Positions 47,048 through 60,214 of a stretch of DNA of 64,000 nucleotides are shown one piece after another. The stretch's first letter is position 1. Each line of letters starts with the position of its first letter. The stretch is from positions 3,224,001 to 3,288,000 of the forward strand of contig NW_027488378.1 in NCBI RefSeq assembly GCF_051014445.1, read 5' to 3'. The stretch is from Colletes latitarsis (taxonomy: Eukaryota > Arthropoda > Insecta > Hymenoptera > Colletidae). The notes beneath the pieces were generated by a model that saw nothing but the letters and a program-made list of their open reading frames with translations, did no database searches and was not told the DNA's origin. The translations under genes were made by a program, and so were the position numbers.

Positions 47048-50000
47048 AGGTCTGGGTTATGCCCACATCTGGCTCATGATTTTGCCTCCTTCGCATACTT
47101 GGCCAGATCCTGTGTTTTTTCGGGTTTGAATCACGTAGTAACGTGGTACCAAACAGTTACAGTCAATTAAGCCTGGATTCGGTCTGTATTTTAGTCGGTA
47201 ACACCGGTTAGGCCTGGGTTAGGTCTGGGGTATGCTCGCATCTGGCTCATGATTTTGCCTTTTCCGCATACTTGTAGGCCAGATCCGTGGTTTTCTCTGG
47301 TTTGAATCACGTAGTAATGTGGTACCACAGCGAAGCAGTCAACTATACCTGGTTTCGATCAATATTTTAGAGGATAACAACGGTTACGTCTGGGTTAGGT
47401 CTGGGTTATTCCCGCATCTGGCTCATGATTTTGCCTTCTTGGCATACTTGTTGGGCAGATCCTTGGTTTTATCTGGTTTGAATCACGTAGTAATGTGGTA
47501 CCACAGAGAAACAGTCCATTAAACTTGGTTTCGATCGATATTTTGGAGGATAAAACCGGTTAGGTCTGGGTTAGGTCTAGGTTATTCCCGCATCTGGGTC
47601 ATGATTTTGCCTAATTCGCATACTTGTTGGCCAGATCCTGTGCTTTTTCGAGTTTGAATCACGTAGTAATGTGGTACCACACTGAAACAGACAATTAAAC
47701 CTGGTTTCAATCAATATTTTAGAGGATAAAACCGGTTAGGTCAGGGTTAGGTCTGGGTTATGCCCGCATCTGGCTCATGATTTTGCCCTCTTCGCAAACT
47801 TGTTGGCCAGATCCTGGGTTTTTTAGGGTTTGAATCACGTAGTAATGTGTCACCACACTGAAACAGTCCATTAAACTTGGTTTCGATCCACATTTTAGAG
47901 GATAACAACGGTTAGGTCTGGGGTATGCCCGCATCTGGCGCATGATTTTGCCTTTTCCGCATACTTGTTGGCCAGATCCTTGGTTTTCTCTGGTTTGAAT
48001 CACGTAGTAATGTGGTACCACAGCGAAACAGTCCATTAAACTTGGTTTCGATCAATATCTTGGAGGATAAAACCGATTAGGTCTGGGTTAGGTCTAGGTT
48101 ATTCCCACATCTGGGTCATGATTTTGCCTAATTCGCATTCTTGTTGGCCAGATCCTGTGTTTTTTCGGGTTTGAATCACGTAGTAATGTGGTACCACACT
48201 GAAACAGACAATTAAACCTGGTTTCAATCAATATTTTAGAGGATAAAACCGGTTAGGTCTGGGTTAGGTCTGGGTTATGCCCGCATCTGGCTCATGATTT
48301 TGCCTCCTTCGCATACTTCTTGGACAGGTCCTGGGTTTTTTCGGGTTTGAACAACGTAGTAATGTGGTGCCACACAGTAACAGTCAATTAAAGCTAGATT
48401 CGGTCAGTATTTCAGTCGGTAACACCGGTTAGGTCTGGGTTAGGTCTGGGTTATGCCCGCATCTCGCTCATGATTTTGCCTTCTTCGCATACTTGTTGGC
48501 CAGATCCTGGGTTTTTTCCTGTTTGAAACACGTAGTAATGTAGTACCACAGCGAAACAGTCTACTAAACCTGGTTCGATCAATATTTTACTGGGTAACAC
48601 CGGTTAGATCTGGGTTAGGTCTGGGTTATGCCCGCATCTGGCTCATGATTTTGCCTTTTCCGCATACTTGTTGGCCAGATCCTTGGTTTTTCGGGTTTGA
48701 ATCACGTAGTAATGTGGCACCACATTGAAACAGTCAATTAAACCTGGTTTCGATCAATATTTTAGAGGATAAAACCGGTTAGGTCTGGGTTAGGTCTGGG
48801 TTAAGCCCGCATCTCGCTCATGATTTTGCCTTCTTCGCATTCTTGTTGGCCAGATCCTTGGTTTTCTCTGGTTTGAATCACGTAGTAATGTGGTACCACA
48901 CACAAACAGACAATTGAACCTGGTTTCGATCAATATTTTAGAGGATAACACCGGTTAGGTCTGGGTTAGGTCTGGGTTATGCCCGCATCTGGCTCATGAT
49001 TTTGCCGTCTTCGCCTACTTGTTAGCCAGATCCTGTGTTTTTTCGGGTTTGAATCACGTAGAAACGTGGTACCAAACAGTTACAGTCAATTAAGCCTGGA
49101 TTCGGACAGTATTTTAGAGGATAACACCGGTTAGGTCTGGGTCTGGTCTGGGTTATGCCCGCATGTGGCTCATGATTTTGCCTTTTCCGCATACCTGTAG
49201 GCCAGATCCTTGGTTTTCTCTGGTTTGAATCACGTAGTAATGGGGTACCACACTGAAACAGACAATTAAACCTGGTTTCGATGAATATTATAGAGGATAA
49301 AACCGGTTAGGTCTGGGTTAGGCCTGTGTTATGCCCGCATCTGGCTCATGATTTTGCCATCTTCGCATACTTGTTGGCCATATCCTGGGTTATTTCGGGT
49401 TTGAATCACGTAGTAATGTGGAACCACACAGTAACAGTCAATTATACCTGGATTCGGTCAGTATTTTAGTCGGTAACACCGGTTAGGACTGGGTTAGGTC
49501 TGGGTTATGCCCGCATGTGGCTCATGATTTTGCCTCTTCAGCATACCTGTAGGCCAGATCCTTGGTTTTCTCTGGTTTGAATCACGTAGTAATGGGGTAC
49601 CACACTGAAACAGACAATTAAACCCGGTTTCGATGAATATTATAGAGGATAAAACCGGTTAGGTCTGGGTTAGGCCTGGGTTATGCCCGCATCTGGCTCA
49701 TGATTTTGCCTTCTTCGCATACTTGTTGGCCAGATCCTGGGTGTTTTCAGGATAGAATCACGTAGTAATGTGGCACCACATTGAAACAGTCAATTAAACC
49801 TGGTTTCGATTAATATTTTAGAGGATAAAACTGGTTAGGTCTGGGTTAGAAATGGGTTATGTCCACAACTGGCTCATGATTTTGCCTTCTTCGCCTACTT
49901 GTTAGCCAGATCCTGTGTTTTTTCGGGTTTGAAACACGTAGTAACGTGGTACCAAACAGTTACAGTCAATTAAGCCTGGATTCGGTCAGTATTTTAGAGG

Positions 50001-51255
50001 ATAACACCGGTTAGGTCTGGGTCAGGTCTGGGTTATGCCCGCATATGGCTCATGATATTGCCCTTTCCGCATACCTGTTGGCCAGATCCTTGGTTTTCTC
50101 TGGTTTGAATCACGTAGTAATGTGGTACCACACTGAGACAGCCAATTAAACCAGGATTCGGTCAGTATTGTAGTCGGTAACACCGGTTAGGTCTGGGTTA
50201 GGTCTGGGTTAAGCCCGCATCTCGCTCATGATTTTGCCTTCTTCGCATTCTTGTTGGCCAGATCCTTGGTTTTCTCTGGTTTGAATCACGTAGTAATGTG
50301 GTACCACACTGAAACAGACAATTGAACCTGGTTTCGATCAATATTTTAGAGGACAACACCGGTTAGGCCTGGGTTAGGTCTGGGTTATGCCCGCATCTGG
50401 CTCATGTTTTTGCCTTCTTGGCATACTTGTTGGCCAGATCCATGGTTTTCTCTGGTTTGAATCACGTAGTAATGTGGTACCACACTGAAACAGACAATTA
50501 AACCTGGTTTCGATCAATATTTCAGAGGATAACACCGGTTAGGTCTGAGTTATGTCTGGGTTATGCCCGCATCTCGCTCATGATTTTGCCTTCTTCGCAT
50601 TCTTGTTGGCCAGATCCTTGGTTTTCTCTGGTTTGAATCACGTAGTAATGTGGTACCACACTGAAACAGACAATTGAACCTGGATTCGGTCTGTATTTTA
50701 GTCGGTAACACCGGTTAGGCCTGGGTTAGGTCTGGGGTATGCCCGCATCTGGCTCATGATTTTGCCTTTTCCGCATACTTGTAGGCCAGATCCGTGGTTT
50801 TCTCTGGTTTGAATCACGTAGTAATGTGGTACCACAGCGAAGCAGCCAACTATACCTGGTTTCGATCAATATTTTAGAGGATAACAACGGTTACGTCTGG
50901 GTTAGGTCTGGGTTATTCCCGCATCTGGCTCATGATTTTGCCTTCTTGGCATACTTGTTGGGCAGATCCTTGGTTTTATCTGGTTTGAATCACGTAGTAA
51001 TGTGGTACCACAGAGAAACAGTCCATTAAACTTGGTTTCGATCGATATTTTGGAGGATAAAACCGGTTAGGTCTGGGTTAGGTCTAGGTTATTCCCGCAT
51101 CTGGGTCATGATTTTGCCTAATTCGCATACTTGTTGGCCAGATCCTGTGTTTTTTCGAGTTTGAATCACGTAGTAATGTGGTACCACACTGAAACAGACA
51201 ATTAAACCTGGTTTCAATCAATATTTTAGAGGATAAAACCGGTTAGGTCAGGGTT
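47048..51255 (+). repeat. 24-monomer HOR unit, 4208 bp, copy 2
   Basis: Matches copy 1 base for base over long stretches. The junction near 47048-47100 joins TAGGTCAGGGTTAGG, typical of one monomer, to TGCCCACATCTGG and CATACTTGGCC of another, a combination not seen in the uninterrupted HOR. Its last part overlaps the first 1748 bp segment described next. Confidence 0.87.
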
Positions 51256-52111
51256 AGGTCTGGGTTATGCCCGCATCTGGCTCATGATTTTGCCCTCTTC
51301 GCAAACTTGTTGGCCAGATCCTGGGTTTTTTAGGGTTTGAATCACGTAGTAATGTGTCACCAAACTGAAACAGTCCATTAAACTTGGTTTCGATCCACAT
51401 TTTAGAGGATAACAACGGTTAGGTCTGGGGTATGCCCGCATCTGGCGCATGATTTTGCCTTTTCCGCATACTTGTTGGCCAGATCCTTGGTTTTCTCTGG
51501 TTTGAATCACGTAGTAATGTGGTACCACAGCGAAACAGTCCATTAAACTTGGTTTCGATCAATATTTTGGAGGATAAAACCGATTAGGTCTGGGTTAGGT
51601 CTAGGTTATTCCCGCATCTGGGTCATGATTTTGCCTAATTCGCATTCTTGTTGGCCAGATCCTGTGTTTTTTCGGGTTTGAATCACGTAGTAATGTGGTA
51701 CCACACTGAAACAGACAATTAAACCTGGTTTCAATCAATATTTTAGAGGATAAAACCGGTTAGGTCTGGGTTAGGTCTGGGTTATGCCCGCATCTGGCTC
51801 ATGATTTTGCCTCCTTCGCATACTTCTTGGACAGGTCCTGGGTTTTTTCGGGTTTGAACAACGTAGTAATGTTGTGCCACACAGTAACAGTCAATTAAAG
51901 CTAGATTCGGTCAGTATTCCAGTCGGTAACACCGGTTAGGTCTGGGTTAGGTCTGGGTTATGCCCGCATCTCGCTCATGATTTTGCCTTCTTCGCATACT
52001 TGTTGGCCAGATCCTGGGTTTTTCGGGTTTGAATCACGTAGTAATGTGGCACCACATTGAAACAGTCAATTAAACCTGGTTTCGATCAATATTTTAGAGG
52101 ATAAAACCGGT
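50364..52111 (+). repeat. 10-monomer segment, 1748 bp, copy 1
   Basis: Repeated in full at 52112-53859. Matching points are 1748 apart: the CAGCGAAGCAGCC monomer near 50835 and 52583, and TCACCAAACTG near 51357 and 53105. 1748 is 10 x 176 minus 12 (one 11 bp and one 1 bp deletion). It is built of the end of the 24-monomer unit and the start of a unit-3-like type B copy. Confidence 0.88.
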
Positions 52112-53859
52112 TAGGCCTGGGTTAGGTCTGGGTTATGCCCGCATCTGGCTCATGTTTTTGCCTTCTTGGCATACTTGTTGGCCAGATCCATGGTTTTCTC
52201 TGGTTTGAATCACGTAGTAATGTGGTACCACACTGAAACAGACAATTAAACCTGGTTTCGATCAATATTTCAGAGGATAACACCGGTTAGGTCTGAGTTA
52301 TGTCTGGGTTATGCCCGCATCTCGCTCATGATTTTGCCTTCTTCGCATTCTTGTTGGCCAGATCCTTGGTTTTCTCTGGTTTGAATCACGTAGTAATGTG
52401 GTACCACACTGAAACAGACAATTGAACCTGGATTCGGTCTGTATTTTAGTCGGTAACACCGGTTAGGCCTGGGTTAGGTCTGGGGTATGCCCGCATCTGG
52501 CTCATGATTTTGCCTTTTCCGCATACTTGTAGGCCAGATCCGTGGTTTTCTCTGGTTTGAATCACGTAGTAATGTGGTACCACAGCGAAGCAGCCAACTA
52601 TACCTGGTTTCGATCAATATTTTAGAGGATAACAACGGTTACGTCTGGGTTAGGTCTGGGTTATTCCCGCATCTGGCTCATGATTTTGCCTTCTTGGCAT
52701 ACTTGTTGGGCAGATCCTTGGTTTTATCTGGTTTGAATCACGTAGTAATGTGGTACCACAGAGAAACAGTCCATTAAACTTGGTTTCGATCGATATTTTG
52801 GAGGATAAAACCGGTTAGGTCTGGGTTAGGTCTAGGTTATTCCCGCATCTGGGTCATGATTTTGCCTAATTCGCATACTTGTTGGCCAGATCCTGTGTTT
52901 TTTCGAGTTTGAATCACGTAGTAATGTGGTACCACACTGAAACAGACAATTAAACCTGGTTTCAATCAATATTTTAGAGGATAAAACCGGTTAGGCCAGG
53001 GTTAGGTCTGGGTTATGCCCGCATCTGGCTCATGATTTTGCCCTCTTCGCAAACTTGTTGGCCAGATCCTGGGTTTTTTAGGGTTTGAATCACGTAGTAA
53101 TGTGTCACCAAACTGAAACAGTCCATTAAACTTGGTTTCGATCCACATTTTAGAGGATAACAACGGTTAGGTCTGGGGTATGCCCGCATCTGGCGCATGA
53201 TTTTGCCTTTTCCGCATACTTGTTGGCCAGATCCTTGGTTTTCTCTGGTTTGAATCACGTAGTAATGTGGTACCACAGCGAAACAGTCCATTAAACTTGG
53301 TTTCGATCAATATTTTGGAGGATAAAACCGATTAGGTCTGGGTTAGGTCTAGGTTATTCCCGCATCTGGGTCATGATTTTGCCTAATTCGCATTCTTGTT
53401 GGCCAGATCCTGTGTTTTTTCGGGTTTGAATCACGTAGTAATGTGGTACCACACTGAAACAGACAATTAAACCTGGTTTCAATCAATATTTTAGAGGATA
53501 AAACCGGTTAGGTCTGGGTTAGCTCTGGGTTATGCCCGCATCTGGCTCATGATTTTGCCTCCTTCGCATACTTCTTGGACAGGTCCTGGGTTTTTTCGGG
53601 TTTGAACAACGTAGTAATGTTGTGCCACACAGTAACAGTCAATTAAAGCTAGATTCGGTCAGTATTCCAGTCGGTAACACCGGTTAGGTCTGGGTTAGGT
53701 CTGGGTTATGCCCGCATCTCGCTCATGATTTTGCCTTCTTCGCATACTTGTTGGCCAGATCCTGGGTTTTTCGGGTTTGAATCACGTAGTAATGTGGCAC
53801 CACATTGAAACAGTCAATTAAACCTGGTTTCGATCAATATTTTAGAGGATAAAACCGGT
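52112..53859 (+). repeat. 10-monomer segment, 1748 bp, copy 2
   Basis: Second copy, joined at 52111/52112 where GGATAAAACCGGTTAGG of one monomer meets CCTGGGTTAGG of another; the normal neighbour of that second monomer has GGACAACACCGG. Both ends of this copy fall at the same point of the monomer, the ACCGGTTAGG motif, suggesting exchange inside or beside the G-rich 11 bp repeat. Confidence 0.86.
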
Positions 53860-54664
53860 TAGGTCTGGGTCTGGTCTGGGTTATGCCCGCATGTGGCTCA
53901 TGATTTTGCCTTTTCCGCATACCTGTAGGCCAGATCCTTGGTTTTCTCTGGTTTGAATCACGTAGTAATGGGGTACCACACTGAAACAGACAATTAAACC
54001 TGGTTTCGATGAATATTATAGAGGATAAAACCGGTTAGGTCTGGGTTAGGCCTGGGTTATGCCCGCATCTGGCTCATGATTTTGCCATCTTCGCATACTT
54101 GTTGGCCATATCCTGGGTTATTTCGGGTTTGAATCACGTAGTAATGTGGAACCACACAGTAACAGTCAATTATACCTGGATTCGGTCAGTATTTTAGTCG
54201 GTAACACCGGTTAGGACTAGGTTAGGTCTGGGTTATGCCCGCATGTGGCTCATGATTTTGCCTCTTCCGCATACCTGTAGGCCAGATCCTTGGTTTTCTC
54301 TGGTTTGAATCACGTAGTAATGGGGTACCACACTGAAACAGACAATTAAACCTGGTTTCGATGAATATTATAGAGGATAAAACCGGTTAGGTCTGGGTTA
54401 GGCCTGGGTTATGCCCGCATCTGGCTCATGATTTTGCCTTCTTCGCATACTTGCTGGCCAGATCCTGGGTGTTTTCAGGATTGAATCACGTAGTAATGTG
54501 GCACCACATTGAAACAGTCAATTAAACCTGGTTTCGATTAATATTTTAGAGGATAAAACTGGTTAGGTCTGGGTTAGAAATGGGTTATGTCCACAACTGG
54601 CTCATGATTTTGCCTTCTTCGCCTACTTGTTAACCAGATCCTGTGTTTTTTCGGGTTTGAAACA
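53860..54664 (+). repeat. Type B satellite, continuation of unit-3 type
   Basis: Matches 40188-40992 at an offset of 13672, including the rare AGGACTAGGTTAGG (40541 and 54213) and TTGTTAACCAGATCC near 40955 and 54627. Compared with the 38989/53013 phase markers (offset 14024) two monomers have been lost, 352 bases. No gene is present. Confidence 0.78.
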
Positions 54665-56949
54665 CGTAGTAACGTGGTACCAAACAGTTACAGTCAATTA
54701 AGCCTGGATTCGGTCAGTATTTTAGAGGATAACACCGGTTAGGTCTGGGTCAGGTCTGGGTTATGCCCGCATATGGCTCATGATATTGCCCTTTCCGCAT
54801 ACCTGTTGGCCAGATCCTTGGTTTTCTCTGGTTTGAATCAGGTAGTAATGTGGTACCACACTGAGACAGCCAATTAAACCAGGATTCGGTCAGTATTGTA
54901 GTCGGTAACACCGGTTAGGTCTGGGTTAGGTCTGGGTTAAGCCCGCATCTCGCTCATGATTTTGCCTTCGTCGCATTCTTGTTGGCCAGATCCTTGGTTT
55001 TCTCTGGTTTGAATCACGTAGTAATGTGGTACCACACTGAAACAGACAATTGAACCTGGTTTCGATCAATATTTTAGAGGATAACACCGGTTAGGTCTGG
55101 GTTAGGTCTGGGTTATGCCCGCATCTGGCTCATGTTTTTGCCTTCTTGGCATACTTGTTGGCCAGATCCATGGTTTTCTCTGGTTTGAATCACGTAGTAA
55201 TGTGGTACCACACTGAAACAGACAATTGAACCTGGTTTCGATCAATATTTCAGCGGATAACACCGGTTAGGTCTGAGTTATGTCTGGGTTATGCCCGCAT
55301 CTCGCTCATGATTTTGCCTTCTTCGCATTCTTGTTGGCCAGATCCTTGGTTTTCTCTGGTTTGAATCACGTAGTAATGTGGTACCACACTGAAACAGACA
55401 ATTGAACCTGGTTTCGATCAATATTTTAGAGGATAACACCGGTTAGGTCTGGGTTAGGTCTGGGTTATGCCCACATCTGGCTCATGATTTTGCCTTCTTC
55501 GCATACTTGGCCAGATCCTGTGTTTTTTCGGGTTTGAATCACGTAGTAACGTGGTACCAAACAGTTACAGTCAATTAAGCCTGGATTCGGTCAGTATTTT
55601 AGTCGGTAACACCGGTTAGGCCTGGGTTAGGTCTGGGGTATGCCCGCATCTGGCTCATGATTTTGCCATCTTCGCATACTTGTTGGCCATATCCTGGGTT
55701 ATTTCGGGTTTGAATCACGTAGTAATGTGGTACCACACAGTAACAGTCAATTATACCTGGATTCGGTCAGTATTTTAGTCGGTAACACCGGTTAGGACTG
55801 GGTTAGGTCTGGGTTATGCCCGCATGTGGCTCATGATTTTGCCTCTTCCGCATACCTGTAGGCCAGATACTTGGTTTTCTCTGGTTTGAATCACGTAGTA
55901 ATGGGGTACCACACTGAAACAGACAATTAAACCTGGTTTCGATGAATATTATAGAGGATAAAACCGGTTAGGTCTGGGTTAGGCCTGGGTTATGCCCGCA
56001 TCTGGCTCATGATTTTGCCTTCTTCGCATACTTGTTGGCCAGAACCTGGGTGTTTTCAGGATTGAATCACGTAGTAATGTGGCACCACATTGAAACAGTC
56101 AATTAAACCTGGTTTCGATTAATATTTTAGATGATAAAACTGGTTAGGTCTGGGTTAGAAATGGGTTATGTCCACAACTGGCTCATGATTTTGCCTTCTT
56201 CGCCTACTTGTTAGCCAGATCCTGTGTTTTTTCGGGTATGAAACACGTAGTAACGTGGTACCAAACAGTTACAGTCAATTAAGCCTGGATTCGGTCAGTA
56301 TTTTAGAGGATAACACCGGTTAGGTCTGGGTCAGGTCTGGGTTATGCCCGCATATGGCTCATGATATTGCCCTTTCCGCATACCTGTTGGCCAGATCCTT
56401 GGTTTTCTCTGGTTTGAATCACGTAGTAATGTGGTACCACACTGAGACAGCCAATTAAACCAGGATTCGGTCAGTATTGTAGTCGGTAACACCGGTTAGG
56501 TCTGGGTTAGGTCTGGGTTAAGCCCGCATCTCGCTCATGATTTTGCCTTCTTCGCATTCTTGTTGGCCAGATCCTTGGTTTTCTCTGGTTTGAATCACGT
56601 AGTAATGTGGTACCACACTGAAACAGACAATTGAACCTGGTTTCGATCAATATTTAAGAGGATAACACCGGTTAGGTCTGGGTTAGGTCTGGGTTATGCC
56701 CGCATCTGGCTCATGTTTTTGCCTTCTTGGCATACTTGTAGGCCAGATCCATGGTTTTCTCTGGTTTGAATCACGTAGTAATGTGGTACCACACTGAAAC
56801 AGACAATTAAACCTGGTTTCGATCAATATTTCAGAGGATAACACCGGTTAGGTCTGAGTTATGTCTGGGTTATGCCCGCATCTCGCTCATGATTTTGCCT
56901 TCTTCGCATTCTTGTTGGCCAGATCCTTGGTTTTCTCTGGTTTGAATCA
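54665..56949 (+). repeat. 13-monomer segment, 2285 bp, copy 1
   Basis: GCCTTCGTCGCATTC at 54964 recurs at 57249, 2285 bases later, which is 13 x 176 minus 3. Private variants GAATCAGGTAG near 54836 and TTTCAGCGGATAAC near 55249 tie its first part to 41164 and 41577 in unit 3. Later in the segment GGGTATGAAACACG at 56234 is shared with 58343. Confidence 0.78.
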
Positions 56950-58403
56950 CGTAGTAACGTGGTACCAAACAGTTACAGTCAATTAAGCCTGGATTCGGTC
57001 AGTACTTTAGAGGATAACACCAGTTAGGTCTGGGTCAGGTCTGGGTTATGCCCGCATATGGCTCATGATATTGCCCTTTCCGCATACCTGTTGGCCAGAT
57101 CCTTGGTTTTCTCTGGTTTGAATCACGTAGTAATGTGGTACCACACTGAGACAGCCAATTAAACCAGGATTCGGTCAGTATTGTAGTCGGTAACACCGGT
57201 TAGGTCTGGGTTAGGTCTGGGTTAAGCCCGCATCTCGCTCATGATTTTGCCTTCGTCGCATTCTTGTTGGCCAGATCCTTGGTTTTCTCTGGTTTGAATC
57301 ACGTAGTAATGTGGTACCACACTGAAACAGACAATTGAACCTGGTTTCGATCAATATTTTAGAGGATAACACCGGTTAGGTCTGGGTTAGGTCTGGGTTA
57401 TGTCCGCATCTGGCTCATGTTTTTGCCTTCTTGGCATACTTGTTGGCCAGATCCATGGTTTTCTCTGGTTTGAATCACGTAGTAATGTGGTACCACTCTG
57501 AAACAGACAATTAAACCTGGTTTCGATCAATATTTCAGCGGATAACACCGGTTAGGTCTGAGTTATGTCTGGGTTATGCCCACATCTGGCTCATGATTGT
57601 GCCTTCTTCGCATACTTGGCCAGATCCTGTGTTTTTTCGGGTTTGAATCACGTAGTAACGTGGTACCAAACAGTTACAGTCAATTAAGCCTGGATTCGGT
57701 CAGTATTTTAGTCGGTAACACCGGTTAGACCTGGGTTAGGTCTGGGGTATGCCCGCATCTGGCTCATGATTTTGCCATCTTCGCATACTTGTTGGCCATA
57801 TCCTGGGTTATTTCGGGTTTGAATCACGTAGTAATGTGGTACCACACAGTAACAGTCAATTATACCTGGATTCGGTCAGTATTTTAGTCGGTAACACCGG
57901 TTAGGACTGGGTTAGGTCTGGGTTATGCCCGCATGTGGCTCATGATTTTGCCTCTTCCGCATACCTGTAGGCCAGATCCTTGGTTTTCTCTGGTTTGAAT
58001 CACGTAATAATGGGGTACCACACTGAAACAGACAATTAAACCTGGTTTCGATGAATATTATAGAGGATAAAACCGGTTAGGTCTGGGTTAGGCCTGGGTT
58101 ATGCCCGCATCTGGCTCATGATTTTGCCTTCTTCGCATACTTGTTGGCCAGATCCTGGGTGTTTTCAGGATTGAATCACGTAGTAATGTGGCACCACAAT
58201 GAAACAGTCAATTAAACCTGGTTTCGATTAATATTTTAGAGGATAAAACTGGTTAGGTCTGCGGTAGAAATGGGTTATGTCCACAACTGGCTCATGATTT
58301 TGCCTTCTTCGCCTACTTGTTAGCCAGATCCTGTGTTTTTTCGGGTATGAAACACGTAGTAACGTGGTACCAAACAGTTACAGTCAATTAAGCCTGGATT
58401 CGG
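56950..58403 (+). repeat. 12/13-monomer segment, partial copy 2
   Basis: Begins at a chimeric monomer near 56950 where TTCTCTGGTTTGAATCACG is joined to TAGTAACGTGGTACCAAAC. Offset to copy 1 is 2285 at first and 2109 after about 57567, so one complete monomer has been lost on the way. It ends near 58403 where TCGGTCAGTATTTTAGAGG of copy 1 is replaced by TCGGTCTGTATTTTAGTCGG. Confidence 0.75.
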
Positions 58404-60214
58404 TCTGTATTTTAGTCGGTAACACCGGTTAGGCCTGGGTTAGGTCTGGGGTATGCCCGCATCTGGCTCATGATTTTGCCTTCTCCGCCTACTTGTTAGC
58501 CAGATCCTGTGTTTTTTCGGGTTTGAATCACGTAGAAACGTGGTACCAAACAGTTACAGTCAATTAAGCCTGGATTCGGTCTGTATTTTAGTCGGTAACA
58601 CCGGTTAGGCCTGGGTTAGGTCTGGGGTATGCCCGCATCTGGCTCATGATTTTGCCTTTTCCGCATACTTGTAGGCCAGATCCGTGGTTTTCTCTGGTTT
58701 GAATCACGTAGTAATGTGGTACCACAGCGAAGCAGTCAACTATACCTGGTTTCGATCAATATTTTAGAGGATAACAACGGTTACGTCTGGGTTAGGTCTG
58801 GGTTATGCCCACATCTGGCTCATGATTTTGCCTTCTTCGCATACTTGGCCAGATCCTGCGTTTTTCGGGTTTGAATCACGTAGTAATGTGGCACCACATT
58901 GAAACAGTCAATTAAACCTGGTTTCGATCAATATTTCAGAGGATAACACCGGTTAGGTCTGAGTTATGTCTGGGTTATGCCCGCATCTCGCTCATGATTT
59001 TGCCTTCTTCGCATTCTTGTTGGCCAGATCCTTGGTTTTCTCTGGTTTGAATCACGTAGTAATGTGGTACCACACTGAAACAGACAATTGAAGCTGGTTT
59101 CGATCAATATTTTAGAGGATAACACCGGTTAGGTCTGGGTTAGGTCTGGGTTATGCCCACATCTGGCTCATGATTTTGCCTTCTTCGCATACTTGGCCAG
59201 ATCCTGTGTTTTTTCGGGTTTGAATCACGTAGTAACGTGGTACCAAACAGTTACAGTCAATTAAGCCTGGATTCGGTCTGTATTTTAGTCGGTAACACCG
59301 GTTAGGCCTGGGTTAGGTCTGGGGTATGCCCGCATCTGGCTCATGATTTTGCCTTTTCCGCATACTTGTAGGCCAGATCCGTGGTTTTCTCTGGTTTGAA
59401 TCACGTAGTAATGTGGTACCACAGCGAAGCAGTCAACTATACCTGGTTTCGATCAATATTTTAGAGGATAACAACGGTTACGTCTGGGTTAGGTCTGGGT
59501 TATGCCCACATCTGGCTCATGATTTTGCCTTCTTCGCATACTTGGCCAGATCCTGGGTTTTTCGGGTTTGAATCACGTAGTAATGTGGCACCACATTGAA
59601 ACAGTCAATTAAACCTGGTTTCGATCAATATTTTGGAGGATAAAACCGGTTAGGTCTGGGTTAGGTCTGGGTTAAGCCCGCATCTCGCTCATGATTTTGC
59701 CTTCTTCGCATTCTTGTTGGCCAGATCCTTGGTTTTCTCTGGTTTGAATCACGTAGTAATGTGGTACCACACTCAAACAGACAATTGAACCTGGTTTCGA
59801 TCAATATTTTAGAGGATAACACCGGTTAGGTCTGGGTTAGGTCTGGGTTATGCCCGCATCTGGCTCATGATTTTGCCTTCTCCGCCTACTTGTTAGCCAG
59901 ATCCTGTGTTTTTTCGGGTTTGAATCACGTAGAAACGTGGTACCAAACAGTTACAGTCAATTAAGCCTGGATTCGGTCAGTATTTGTGAGGATAACACCG
60001 GTTAGGTCTGGGTCAGGTCTGCGTTATGCCCGCATGTGGCTCATGATTTTGCCTTTTCCGCATATCTGTACGCCAGATCCTTGGTTTTCTCTGGTTTGAA
60101 TCACGTAGTAATGGGGTACCACACTGAAACAGACAATTAAACCTGGTTTCGATGAATATTATAGAGGATAAAACCGGTTAGGTCTGGGTTAGGCCTGGGT
60201 TATGCCCGCATCTG
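58404..60214 (+). repeat. Mosaic segment with 4-monomer tandem repeat
   Basis: From about 58530 a 697 bp unit repeats: TCCGTGG at 58681 and 59378, and ATGCCCACATCTGG at 58805 and 59502. 697 is 4 x 176 minus 7, explained by two 3 bp CATACTTGGCC deletions and one T lost from a T-tract. The second copy is partial and ends near 59630, after which monomers of the type seen near 27550-28100 follow (CACACTCAAACAG, TTATGCCCGCATGTGG). Confidence 0.75.
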
